From Diphasiastrum complanatum (Eukaryota > Streptophyta > Lycopodiopsida > Lycopodiales > Lycopodiaceae): 64,000 nt of DNA. The DNA lies in contig CM055093.1 in NCBI GenBank assembly GCA_029204225.1, positions 17,819,041-17,883,040 of the forward strand, written 5' to 3'. Within the stretch, counting starts at the first letter, position 1. Each line of letters opens with the position of its first letter. The notes beneath the pieces were generated by a model. It had not been told where the DNA came from, searched no databases, and saw only the letters and a program-made list of their open reading frames with translations. This document shows, in pieces, positions 53,696 to 64,000 of this stretch. Position numbers and translations under genes: made by a program.

Positions 53696-56084
53696 TTTCA
53701 AAAGTACACTAAACGATAAATTTTCCTATCGGGTTTGATTCTCTCCAAACTCGTAATGTCACTTTTATATAAATTCAATTTACATTAACCACTAGGTGAA
53801 TTATCACCTTACATTGAAGATCAATATTCAAAAGCTAAAGAAACAAACAATTATATTCCGAGACTATTTACAATTTCTTGTAGACTTGTCATAAATGCTT
53901 CTTGGTACAAAACCACTTACAAATTTCCAAAAATCTAAGGTATAACAATTCATCCTACTAAAACATCTAGGAGATCTACCAAGATAAATTGACTTTAACT
54001 CAATTCTGAGTACCCTATATACTTTCTTGAGTTAAGTGCTTTATTCCTAGCACCTTATGCATAAAATAGCAACCATTCAATCTTGATAGATATGTATGTC
54101 TCCTAATTAACTGGAGATCTAGGATGAAAACCGTACACAAGCATCTATAGACCACAATCTACAGTAGAACTTCATCCACTAAGAAAAGCAAATAACCCAT
54201 AAGTAAAAATCTATTACCTTTATGAGAATGCATATGAGACCCACACAATCTCAATTAGGCACTGGAGTAGAGAAATTTAGATTTTCAACTAACTGCTCTA
54301 AATTTGCAACTCTTTCAATGATCGAGAATTACTCAACATCTCGTTACATTTCCTTATAATCTTCTAATAACAATCAAATATCAATTTATGATCTGTCAAT
54401 CATAAATATTTAGAATCTTATGATTCATCAATCATAATTTACAAGATTTCAAACCATACTTAATCATTGACAGATAGCAGTGTATATGTGCAACATACCA
54501 CTCAAGAATATATAAGAATTATTCTAAATTCTTTTCCCCTAAGGAAAATTACTAGATTTCAAGAATATTCTTCCAACCAAGTCCTTAACAAGATTATGAG
54601 TTATCCAAATTCTGCGATCAATCAGATAGTTAAACTATAGAAGGCATACCAAAATCATTAACATGTGTCTTCAAATACAGAAATTTTATACAAACTTCTA
54701 GAATAAAATCTAGAGATTATAAAGTTCTACTAGATTCCAAGTGAACCTAGTAGTTATTCTTGATATTTGTTAAACTGTCATCCAATATGAGCTCACTAGC
54801 ATACAGTCAATAACTTAGAGTCTTTTTCCCATTTGAGAAATATCCTATATCAAGAATTTTCTATATTCTATGCACATAACATTTATTGATGAATCATGAT
54901 GACTCACAAATCATGTGTCTTATAAGGAATATAGATTTAACAAAACAATTCCTGGTGAATTCTCTTCACATCGCTTATTCAATCAATCAACTTTTCACCA
55001 AGAGTAATTCAACTACTTGAGTTAATTGCTAATGATTCAAAAATCTCAAATGTTTAGGTGCCGAATTCGTTTATCCAAGAACTTATTCCAAAACAACACC
55101 ATATTTAGATCGTCTTCTAAACCTCCACTAAGTTAATGAATTACTCTTTCCACAAAATAGTCATTAACCTACAAGTAATTGTTCTTAACATTACTTATTC
55201 ATATGTTTATGCTCATTGACTAGTTTAAGTATACGATATAAACTCAGTACATAGGAACACATAGTAGACCCACAAGATTTAGACCATTAGGGGAGGGCCA
55301 AGCGCTATAAGGGCCCTTTGTAAAGATGCTTTTTTTGACTTTTCAACTATTTGGCATCCACATGTCCCAATAATATTTTTACATGTGTGCAAGACCATAA
55401 CAGTGTTTGTCGGACAATTTTTTTTTAGAATTTCTTGAGCATATTTTTAGCCAGTTCAAAACTCTCGCTGGGAAATGTCTAGACATGTGATTGGATAATA
55501 TATTGTTGACCGTAACGGTGTTTGTCGGACAAATTTTTTTTAGAATTTCTCGAGTTTAACTAACTAAAGTTTAACTAGCTTGCATGGATGGTTCAACTAA
55601 CTGAAGTATAACTAAGTTTATTTTTAATGTACATTATCAATCGTTTTGTATCTTGCATTGCTATGCATGTGCAATGGCTGCTTGCAATCGAAGACCATGT
55701 AGTGCGATTTATTCGGTCACTGTCTGTAATGAAAGGGATTCTGAAGGGTTATGGATACCATGCACATACAGAAAATTTCAATGGGTTGTGATGCATCCCT
55801 CATCAAAAGGTGCATTCCGCAAAAGAAAGAGATCAAATATGGATTACAAAACTTTTGGAAAGGAAGAATTTTAGAGTTAAGAGTTTCAAAGGGAGGTCAA
55901 TCCATTTCAGATTGTGGACGCGTGGTCTGTTTAGTCCTTGCCATATCTTTCCAATATCATAGACACACGAGTAGATCATAGATGAAATTATTGTATACAA
56001 GTTTTTGCATGGCTCCGATATCAAACAGAGAGTTTGCAATATCGTAGGAGTGCGATCAAGGACCCAACCTCTCAAAAAGAAACC
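53696..56084. other. No gene seen
   Basis: AT-rich, without coding sequence. Two short related phrases (CGGACAATTTTTTTTAGAAT and CGGACAAATTTTTTTTAGAA) occur near 55412 and 55526. Weak ORFs at 55650-56084 show no family features. Confidence 0.5.
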
Positions 56085-58123
56085 AGACATAACAAATACA
56101 TCCAAAGATTTTAATATCTTTTACATTGGGTTTCTTACCAAACAAAGCTTGATAAGGTGAGATCCCATCAATAACACTACTAGGAAGTCTATTACACAAG
56201 TGATTAGCACAAGCTATAGCTTCTCCTCAAAATGAGATGGGAAGTGATGCATCAAGTCTTAAAGACTTTGCACATTCACATAGACTCCTACTTTTCCTCT
56301 CGGCCACCCCATTTTGCTAGGGGGTGTAGGAACAAGTGTATTGCAATTTAATGCCATTGATCTCACAAAAGTCTTTCATTTTATTGGAGGTGTACTCTCC
56401 TCCATTATCACATCTTAGTGCTTTTAATGAGTTGAACTTCTTAGAGACTTGACTAAGTTGCTTCTTAGATAGAGACTTGAACTTAATGAAAGCTTGATAT
56501 ACAAGAATTTTATTTGATAGTAACTCAATCCATGTGAATCTAGTACAATCATCTATAGAAGTTACATACATCAACGTACCTCCATTACTTGCATGTGAAA
56601 AACTATGTACATCAGAATGTATGAGATCCAAGGGAGAGGGAGATCTTGATGAAGATCTTTTGTAAGAAGATTTGTGTGACTTTGCAAGGCCACATGCCTC
56701 ACATCTTTCCACACTTTTTGAAAGCTTTTGGTAGGCCGAGAGCTAGTTCCTTGCTTGCCATTGAATCCATAGATTGAACAATAGGATGGCCTAATCTCTT
56801 ATGCCATAGCTCCACTTGAGATAGCTCCTCCCTAGCCAAGTTCACACTTTCACTTGCAACATTAGCATCCAACTTGAAAAGTCTACCTTGCTTGATGCGA
56901 CTAGCTATGCACTTATCATTTTTCAAGATGGAACAAACTCCATTCTTGAAATGTACATCTAGTCCATTGTCCATTAATTGTCCTACACTAAGCAAGTTTC
57001 TTGAAATGGCAGGAACATACAAAACATTATCTAGATCTATCCTTTTAGATGTGCCTAAGCAAAGAGGAATAGATCCTACACCATCTATCTTGCATTCTTG
57101 ATCACTAGCAGTGTATATTGACTTCTTAGAGTCATTACAAGAGAGAAGAGTAGAAAAATAATGCTTGTTAAAAGACATGTGGGAACTAGCCCCACTATCT
57201 ATCCACCATGTGTCTTGACTTGAAGTTGGTGTAGATGCAACCATTAAGGATGTGTTGAATCCATCCTCATCTTCTTCCTCTTGAGCAATGTTCCCTTGAT
57301 CTCCATTTGCTTGTTGATTCTTCTTCAAGTAACATTCTGAGGCAAAGTGTCATTTCTTCCCACAAAAGAAACACTTGAGCTTTGCCTTGTTCTTCACTTT
57401 GCCTTTGGAAGTTGAATCTCCATTCTTCATCTCGGCCTCCTTGCCTTGATTCTTCTTGAATGGATGTTGTTTCTTCTTGCCTTTGGATGTAAAGTTTGCT
57501 TTCTCCTCTCCTCCATTAAGTGACATGCCTTCCATTCTTGTCTTGAGGTGTAGGAGTCTACTCTCCTTGGCCACAAAAATATTATGCAACTTTTCAATGG
57601 ATGGAAGAGTGTCTTGAATAGCAAATGATTGGACCAACTTGGTGAACTCATCACCTAGGCCATTCAATATGATTTGTACTAGCTCTTGATCTTGGATCTT
57701 TTCTCTCATAGCACTCAATTCCTTGTTAAGAGATTTGATCCTAAGGACATACTCTTGTCCACTCTCTCCACTTCCTTTCATGCTTTGAAAGACTTGATTC
57801 CTTAGCATGAGGATTCTTGAAGTGTAATTGGATTCATAGATACTCTTTAATGAATCCCAAGCCTCTTTTGATGAGGCAAAAGAAGACACCTCCTTCCAGA
57901 GGTCATTGCATACATTCAACTTTATGCAATGTAGAGCTAATCTTGCTCTCTTCTTGTATTTGGTTTGTTCTTGGGCAGCTTGAGGCTCTTCCTCAACTCC
58001 TAGAACTATGTCAAATACGTCATGGATCATTAGGAGTGATTCCATCCTCACTTTCCAAATGGAATAATTTGTGGAAGTGAGTCTCTCACTTGATTCCAAC
58101 AAATAACCACCCATGGATGACAT
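56085..58123 (-). pseudogene. Copia gag-protease-integrase, nearly intact 5' half
   Basis: The ATG at 58123 begins MSSMGGYLLESSERLTSTNY. UBN2-type gag follows (SIWKVRMESLL, YESNYTSRILMLRNQVF, LVQSFAIQDTLPS). The CCHC knuckle is broken by a TGA at 57350-57352 (CFFCGKK-stop-HFASEC), in the same frame on both sides. The protease motif WWIDSGASSHM, pre-integrase WHKRLGHPIVQ, a frameshift near 56705, then integrase HSDVHSF, SIDDCTRFTW and RCDNGGEY follow. A TAG at 56317-56319 and a TGA near 56227 interrupt the later core. Homology ends near IKIFGC, about 56085, so the integrase C-terminus, RT and RNase H are missing. The leader and LTR lie upstream on the same strand. Confidence 0.9.
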
Positions 58124-58690
58124 TGTAGAATGAATCCTCTTCTGAAATCACAAAGATTTCTGAATTTTAAAGATCTATATAAGGCCTAAAGCTCACAAAA
58201 TTGCCTATAGCCTTGTCTTTATCAAACTAGCAGACAAGCTTGAATGATACACAATTAGACCTTGAGAAAAATTCCTAGCTTCCACTCTCACAAAAAAATT
58301 TGCTTTACACTTTTCTTAGAGGTTTCACTTCAACTAAGGATCTGAACAAATCAGCCTCTTAGATCTGATCTTAAACTCCAAAAAGAAATGCTTCAATGAT
58401 CCAAAACTCTATTTGGTCATAGGCATTAGCTAGATTGAATCTAGATCAATACTATGCTTCAAAAAGCACTAAAAATGAACTAGATTTAAGATTATAGGAC
58501 CAAAAAACACAAAGTAACTTGAAATGAAAGTTGCTGTATGGTTTCACACGTGTGAAAAGTACATACACAGGCCCAAAAATAGAAACAAGCTATCACTCTA
58601 GATGAGCTTGCCCTCACTAGTATTGGCCAAAAACAAATTTTGCCAATTATCTTTGCAAGTTTTATGAATCAAATGATCACTCTCTTACTT
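58124..58690 (-). other. Leader of the antisense Copia element
   Basis: Untranslated. Contains the perfect palindrome TTTCACACGTGTGAAA at 58542-58557. Confidence 0.6.
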
Positions 58691-58703
58691 AGCTCTGATA
58701 CCA
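58691..58703 (-). promoter_or_regulatory. Primer-binding site (tRNA-iMet)
   Basis: The minus strand reads TGGTATCAGAGCT directly after the LTR end. Confidence 0.88.
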
Positions 58704-59557
58704 TGATAAAATTTTAGTTTAAAGGACATTAATGATTGTACTTAACAATCATAGAGAGTTATTGGTTGCAATCAATGGATCTATCAAGTTCTACACTTTA
58801 GATCTTGATCTAGATTCACTACACTTAGATTTAAGCAAGAGCAATGGATCAAAACTTCATAAACTAGTGAGAGCGGTCTCACACGTGTGGAGTACTGTCC
58901 ACTATACGGCCTGCACCAGCAAGTACTTTGGTTCTTGATAGCAATGATTCAATAAAATCACAATTCTATTGACTAGAAATCTCACAAAAGTGTAGAATGC
59001 AAAAGTCTCATCAATTTCATTAGCAAAATGATGATCCTTTTATGGATCAAGTACATCCACGAGTCTGGTACAGTCCAGCAGGTCTTCACACGTGTGAAGA
59101 GTGCCACATCACTCAGATCTATCCATTTGATCCATCCTTGATCCTTATCCAAAGTTGACCTTCTAGAATATGGCTAAAATCCAAAGAGCTAGTCTCCTAG
59201 AATATAGGAATATTTCCTACAAAATAGGATCTAAGGAAAATGGTCAACTCTTATCTTCTAGAACTCTATACACATGTGTGAACATCCACTTGCCATGTGG
59301 CAGCATTTACTCATGCACATGCAAGGATAAGCTAATTTCTAGGTGACTAGTGAACTTGACTAAAAACTAGTCATATCATATTCACACTTAACTTGATTGA
59401 TACAAAATCAAAATAGATATTTACAAGTATGAAAAGTACTTTCTTTCACACGTGGGAATAGGCTCCATACGTGTGAAATCAGATCATGAACATTGTTCTC
59501 ATGATTGATCTTTATTTACAATAAAAAATGACAAGTGAGAAGTGACAATTTTCAACA
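58704..59557 (-). mobile_element. Copia LTR, antisense (about 854 bp)
   Basis: Starts TGTTGAAAATTGTCAC at 59557 (inferred from the TG start) and ends TTTTATCA at 58704 next to the primer site. It contains at least five CACACGTGTG / CACATGTGTG-type motifs (about 58881, 59086, 59271, 59446, 59469). No matching 3' LTR was found in the window. Confidence 0.7.
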
Positions 59558-61337
59558 AGAAGCACTCTATTGCTTCACAGACATGCATGCAATTAGAACA
59601 ATTCGATTTTTTTTCAAATTCTACTCTAAACATTGCCAAACTTCCAACGACTATAACTTTTGCTACAAGACACCAAATTGGTCGATGTAAAGCACAGTAC
59701 AGAGGGAGATGAGATTAGCAAAAGACTTGTTATCTACCACATAGGATTCACATGTGTGAGCTGTAACAGACCGAAATTGTAGTAGGAGGGCGTATTTTTT
59801 CTAGGTGAGATCATAAAAAATTCTACTCCAGCCCAATATGCAATAATCAGAGGTTACAAGCACTCTTCTAAGGTTCAGAGGCATAGAGGCTCCCAACAGG
59901 TCCAGCAAGCAATCATAAGCTTAGATCATGCAAAAATTGCATTTATGGAGTCTTTCAACAAGCAAAACTTCAAGATAATGGTGCCTAAGCCCCCCAACTC
60001 CCAATTGGGTACATGATGGCTCAAATAAGAGGCAATCCATCATATCTTTCAGCTTGTTAAAAGATCCAATGTATTCATACCACCTATTGTTAGTTATTCA
60101 AGCTCAAAAAATCTCAAAAGTACACTATTTTCTAACTTTTTGCGACTCTTAATGGTGTCCAATCCGAACTGTAACTTCATGAAAGCCTTAGGACAATATT
60201 ATTACACCTTTGAAAATGTGCATGCAAAATATTAGCCATGAATTTTATGAATATCACCAAAAACATCTGAAAAAACCACCAAAAAATCATGTATTTTGAC
60301 GGCTTTTGCAATTTCTTGTGGGTCAAACCCACATGAAAGTGCAATTAGGCCATATCTATTGTAATTCAATTACATGCAAGCACTAAAAGTTCCGAGTTTA
60401 GTCAATCATGGTTCATATAAGCTATTTTGAGCCCAAAAATCCCAATTTTTGGCTAAAAATCATTGTCTAGGCTCAATTTTGACTTTTCAACTAGCATGCA
60501 ATCATTAGAATCAATCATAATGATTGGAAAAAAACAAGTACAATTCTAAAAAAACATTCAAGATCAGTAGCTTTGATGAATTTCAAGCTCAAACCCACAA
60601 AAAACCGTCAAAAATCCATAAATTTTCATCATTTTCTATGATAATTTTTCATAATAATGATCATTAGGCTGAAAGCAAACCAAAATCAGAGACACCACTT
60701 ACTTGGAGGTCAATTCCACCACCAAAAAGTAAAAAGGAAGGAGGAAATACCAAAAAGCTGGGAAAAAGCAAAAAGAAACTCCACCTTCTGATTGATGCAA
60801 AGCCTTGCTTAAATACCACTGTAAGGATCGCCAAGTGAAGATCGGCCTAGATCCTGTTGCACGCAACCAAAAGGACACCTGTGGAGCCAAACCACCCAAC
60901 CAACAGAAAACAGATAGTCAAATTCCTAATCGCTTCACCCCCGAGCCATGGTGACTGAGAATGCAAGGGAGGAGAGGATCATGGCTCTTGGAATCATGAA
61001 ATTAGAATGAGGAGTAGGGCGAGTTTCAATAGGTTATATACTCTCCAAAAGCTAGAGAATAGTCTCTCTAGGATCCCTCCAATTCTATCAAAAGCATTCG
61101 ACCTCCTATTCTTGCACAAAAGCTGTCAATCACCATGCAAAATCTCTAGAGGTCCAACTAGAGCACATGGGCTCTCATAAGATTATTAATTACATTACTG
61201 GCCAAGCCCAAAAAATAACGTGGTGTAACTAATTATAACCTTATACACTATTGGAGTACCTACCAGGTATCCATGTAGGAATTATTCCGAATCCTATATA
61301 CAAGACGTGAACGTAACAATTATGATGTAGCGTTCAA
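59558..61337. other. No gene seen
   Basis: AT-rich without convincing coding sequence. AGGAGGGCGTATTTTTTCTA near 59783 resembles AGGAGGGCGCATTTTCTTA at about 23134, so part may be an old repeat. Short ORFs near 60700-60900 show no family features. Confidence 0.5.
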
Positions 61338-61409
61338 ATCCCGACTATAAGCTCTCTTCTATGATGAAATTGGTGTAGTGACGATCCCGACTATAAGCTC
61401 TCTTCTATG
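61338..61409 (+). repeat. 26-bp direct repeat pair
   Basis: A 26-bp sequence beginning ATCCCGACTATAAGCTCTCT occurs identically at 61338-61363 and 61384-61409, separated by 20 bp. Confidence 0.85.
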
Positions 61410-61865
61410 TGCTTTCATCAAGTATTGATTATGTAATTGTATCGATCATTTTAGTTGCTCCATTTATGTTTTATATTGCGCATTCTACTACAAATTTAAG
61501 CATACAATTAGCATGTTGTGAGCCCCAAGCTGATGGACTTGCTGCATCTTACAAGCCGTTCAACAACAATGAGTTAGGGCAAATTTGTTTTGCCCAAGAG
61601 TTACGATAGAGTCTAAGGCGGCCTTGCTAAGATAATGTCAAGAGTTATGACACATGGAATCAGGATCTTAGCACAGAAGTAGCAGTATTTTGAATAATCT
61701 TTTTCTTGTCATTCAACAAACAATCTATTGCCACCAGTTTCCATCTGCACCACTTCATGTCCTGAGCTGTGTCTGCTTTGCTTCAAAAATTTGAGATCAA
61801 AATGTTTTGTAACAAATCAGGTATAACAAATTCACGAAGGCCTTGCTAAGATAATATCAAGATGC
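61410..61865. other. No gene seen
   Basis: One 66-codon ORF starting near 61409 with a hydrophobic N-terminus is judged to be chance. AAGGCCTTGCTAAGATAATATCAAG-like text near 61838 repeats a phrase at about 61619, suggesting another loose duplication. Confidence 0.4.
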
Positions 61866-61960
61866 GTTAGGCAGCCTGATGAAGACCTGTTAGCATAGAT
61901 GTGTTAGGCTATTTGATGAAGACGTGTTAGCATAGATGTGTTAGGCTATTTGATGAAGAC
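61866..61960 (+). repeat. 37-bp tandem repeat, 2.6 copies
   Basis: Units at 61866-61902, 61903-61939 and a partial 61940-61960 share TTTGATGAAGAC and GTTAGCATAGATGT. Confidence 0.85.
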
Positions 61961-62273
61961 CTTGCACAGACGTAGTAATGTTTTAAATAATTTCGTGATG
62001 AATCTGCACTTCTTCATGTCCGAAGCTACGCCTTCTTTGATAGACAGATGCGCTAAAATGAATACTCAGAGTTCTATTTCTCAAACGTTGTCTCATTTCT
62101 AGCTGGCGATCAGGGAATTCTTTGCCCTGCCATGCTATGGTATGCACTACCACAGCGGGGCAAAATAAATTTTCCCCGCCATAGGGCAAATCTTTTTCGC
62201 CTTTTCTCATCAATCGCTAGCGATCAGGGCCTGGCATGGTAGCATACCAATGAGCAACTTCCATAGCATTGCA
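61961..62273. other. No gene; short inverted repeats
   Basis: The phrases GCGATCAGGG (62105) and GCGATCAGGG (62220), and GCGGGGCAAAA / TTTTCCCCGCC (62155-62180), make a small partly self-complementary patch. Confidence 0.4.
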
Positions 62274-62327
62274 AGAAAGCTATGGTAGCAAATGACTGTT
62301 AGAAAGCTATGGTAGCAAATGACTGTT
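62274..62327 (+). repeat. 27-bp tandem repeat, two copies
   Basis: AGAAAGCTATGGTAGCAAAT begins both units (62274 and 62301); identical by eye. Confidence 0.9.
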
Positions 62328-64000
62328 GCCTTAGCGTTTGCTTAGGAGCATAACATAACATTGCAGGCAAATTCTGCACAGGTAGAGCAAATGATTCTTC
62401 CTCCTAAGATAGCATGGTGGAGGATCTTCTGTCTCACTCTTTAAAATAGAGCTACTGGATAGAATGATGTTGTCAAACGATAAGTTTTCACAAATGAGCT
62501 GCTACGAAGACTTACCTGGATTCCATGTTTGTAGAAGCTCCACAAATGCACCTTGAAGCCTTTAGACAGCCCCATAGCTTTGAACATAAAGGACCCCATT
62601 CCAAGCATCCAAAGGAGGGCTGCAAACCTTAAAGGAACTAGCAAATCCTGAAGGAAGTGTGCCTACAAACTGAGCATAGTCAGCTGAAACCCAATATGAC
62701 TAAATATGCCACCCAAGTGAGGCCACATTCATGACCAGATTTATGTCGCATTTAATACATAAGATTGTGAATGTCATCTTAGCTTAGCATTGGATATGCA
62801 CACCCATATTTTAGAATTGATATATGCTTGAAGCTTGACACCCATCATGCCCTTCAATGGTCAATTTTACATGTTTGACAGGACTTTGAAATTTTGGGCC
62901 GTTAAACACTACATGGCATTAATTGTATAAAATCATCATTTTTACGGGTTACAATTCGTTTTGAATGTCCTCAACTAGCGATGTGAGCCTGCAAGTCTAT
63001 GGGTGGGCAGACGTTTTGGGCGGGCAGGGCAGGGTTTTGGGCGGGTGAGCAAAGGGGGAGGAAGGGAAATTTGAAAAGGGGAGGAAGGGAAATATGAAAA
63101 ACCTTCATGTTTTTTTTCAGGGCAGGGTCAGGCTGCCTATGGGGCAGCGCTATCGCCGCCCGAAAAATAAACATGAAGAAAAATTTAAAAATAGGGTCCC
63201 GGGCAGCGCTCACACTGCCCGCTCACACTATAATTTTAATTAATATAGATAAGGCATTTGTACAAGTTATAATAAGTTGAAAGTTGGCTTGATGAAAGGT
63301 TTAAGATTAATAACTTGATACTCTTATTTTGGTGCTTGAGATTCACAAACGTCAAGATTCAAATAATTTCTTTGGCATGGGCCATGTGGAAAGCTTGGCC
63401 CAAAGTTTGAACAATGGCCAAGTTGCCAATTTTTAGCTTAGACTTATCCACCTTCACTAATTTTACAATCTAACTACAACCTTTCAATTTCAATATTCAA
63501 CCTTCATGTGTGTCTTGTAGGCTTGATGGAAGTTAAAAAGACCTTAGGACGAGTGTCCATGATCCATCTAGATTCTTATAGATCCAAGTGGCCATGATCC
63601 ATCTTGTTTAGTAAATGCTTTGCTTGGAATTTCATATGAAAAATGTATATAGGTACAATCTTACAAATTTTTCACTTGGATTTTTATATTATAAATTTTA
63701 AAATGAAACTAGCATGAAAGTCCTATCCTCTATAAAATTCAATTTCAAGGGCAAGTTTTATGTAAGGAAGGACGAAGGGCAACTTTGAATCATTATGTCT
63801 TTATGTCCAAAATACTTACCTTTTTCTAAACACAATTCTATTTATTTTTAGGACAATTTTGTTTGGAATTTAACAATGACATTTATCAGTTGGAGTTTAC
63901 CTTTTGAATAGAAGCTTTTTTTGGTTTTAGTATTACTTGACATTGTGCTTGCCTTTCTTTGAAGGACAACCACACCTTCAAGATGACTTTTAGCCAAGCC
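62328..64000. other. No gene seen; GC-rich patch at 63000-63230
   Basis: A G-rich stretch (GGGCGGGCAGGGCAGGG, 63028-63045), a 24-bp GGGGAGGAAGGGAAAT duplication (about 63054-63100) and GGCAGCGCT phrases at 63143 and 63203 stand out in AT-rich DNA. It may be a hairpin or MITE relic. The remainder is AT-rich and non-coding. Confidence 0.45.

Noticed and set aside
61409-61609. Small ORF with a hydrophobic N-terminus
   Set aside because: No homology recognised, starts within a direct repeat, no promoter or partner gene.

Overview
This is an AT-rich plant nuclear window that consists almost entirely of decayed LTR retrotransposons plus one convincing host gene. A land plant is indicated by initiator-tRNA-Met primer sites of the TGGTATCAGAGC type, Copia gag proteins with a CCHC knuckle, Gypsy primer sites of the TGGCGCCATT type, and a three-exon heavy-metal-associated isoprenylated plant protein (HIPP) gene. 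I cannot name the species from sequence alone.

Layout. Positions 1-3690 (+) hold a broken Copia pol (protease, integrase, RT, RNase H) whose 5' part is internally duplicated. Positions about 3254-16340 form one arm of a very large interrupted inverted duplication; the other arm is about 43714-53695. Each arm carries, in mirrored order: a Copia RNase H end, a Gypsy gag fragment, a leader with degenerate 24-bp repeats, Gypsy LTRs joined head to head, a conserved 60-codon ORF, an unrecognised ORF cluster, a 491-bp Copia LTR with a gag start, more Gypsy LTR, and a second Gypsy gag. The arms differ by several indels.

Between the arms (16.3-43.7 kb) lie: Gypsy LTR pieces; a Copia-derived gag-protease element with an unusual C-terminal region (18975-21048); a structurally complete non-autonomous Copia element with 701-bp LTRs, a CTCAG target-site duplication and one intact 715-codon gag-PR-like ORF but no integrase, RT or RNase H (23524-28088); an antisense Copia gag with its LTR (28361-30260, containing a 118-bp AG microsatellite); an unrecognised decayed ORF cluster (30261-32310); the HIPP gene (34590-35503, minus strand); a GC-rich hairpin zone; an 808-bp tandem duplication that starts inside a hairpin element; a very AT-rich gene-free block; and a Copia integrase/RT-linker fragment (42355-43110). 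After the second arm there is a nearly full 5' half of a minus-strand Copia element (56085-59557), then about 4.4 kb with only short repeats.

Functionally, the only gene likely to serve the host is the HIPP. The most interesting mobile element is 23524-28088. It keeps the cis signals (LTRs, primer site, polypurine tract) and a long ORF, but has a mutated protease aspartate and a novel C-terminal stretch in place of the polymerase genes. It would have to be mobilised in trans, and related autonomous-type Copia sequences occur in the same window.
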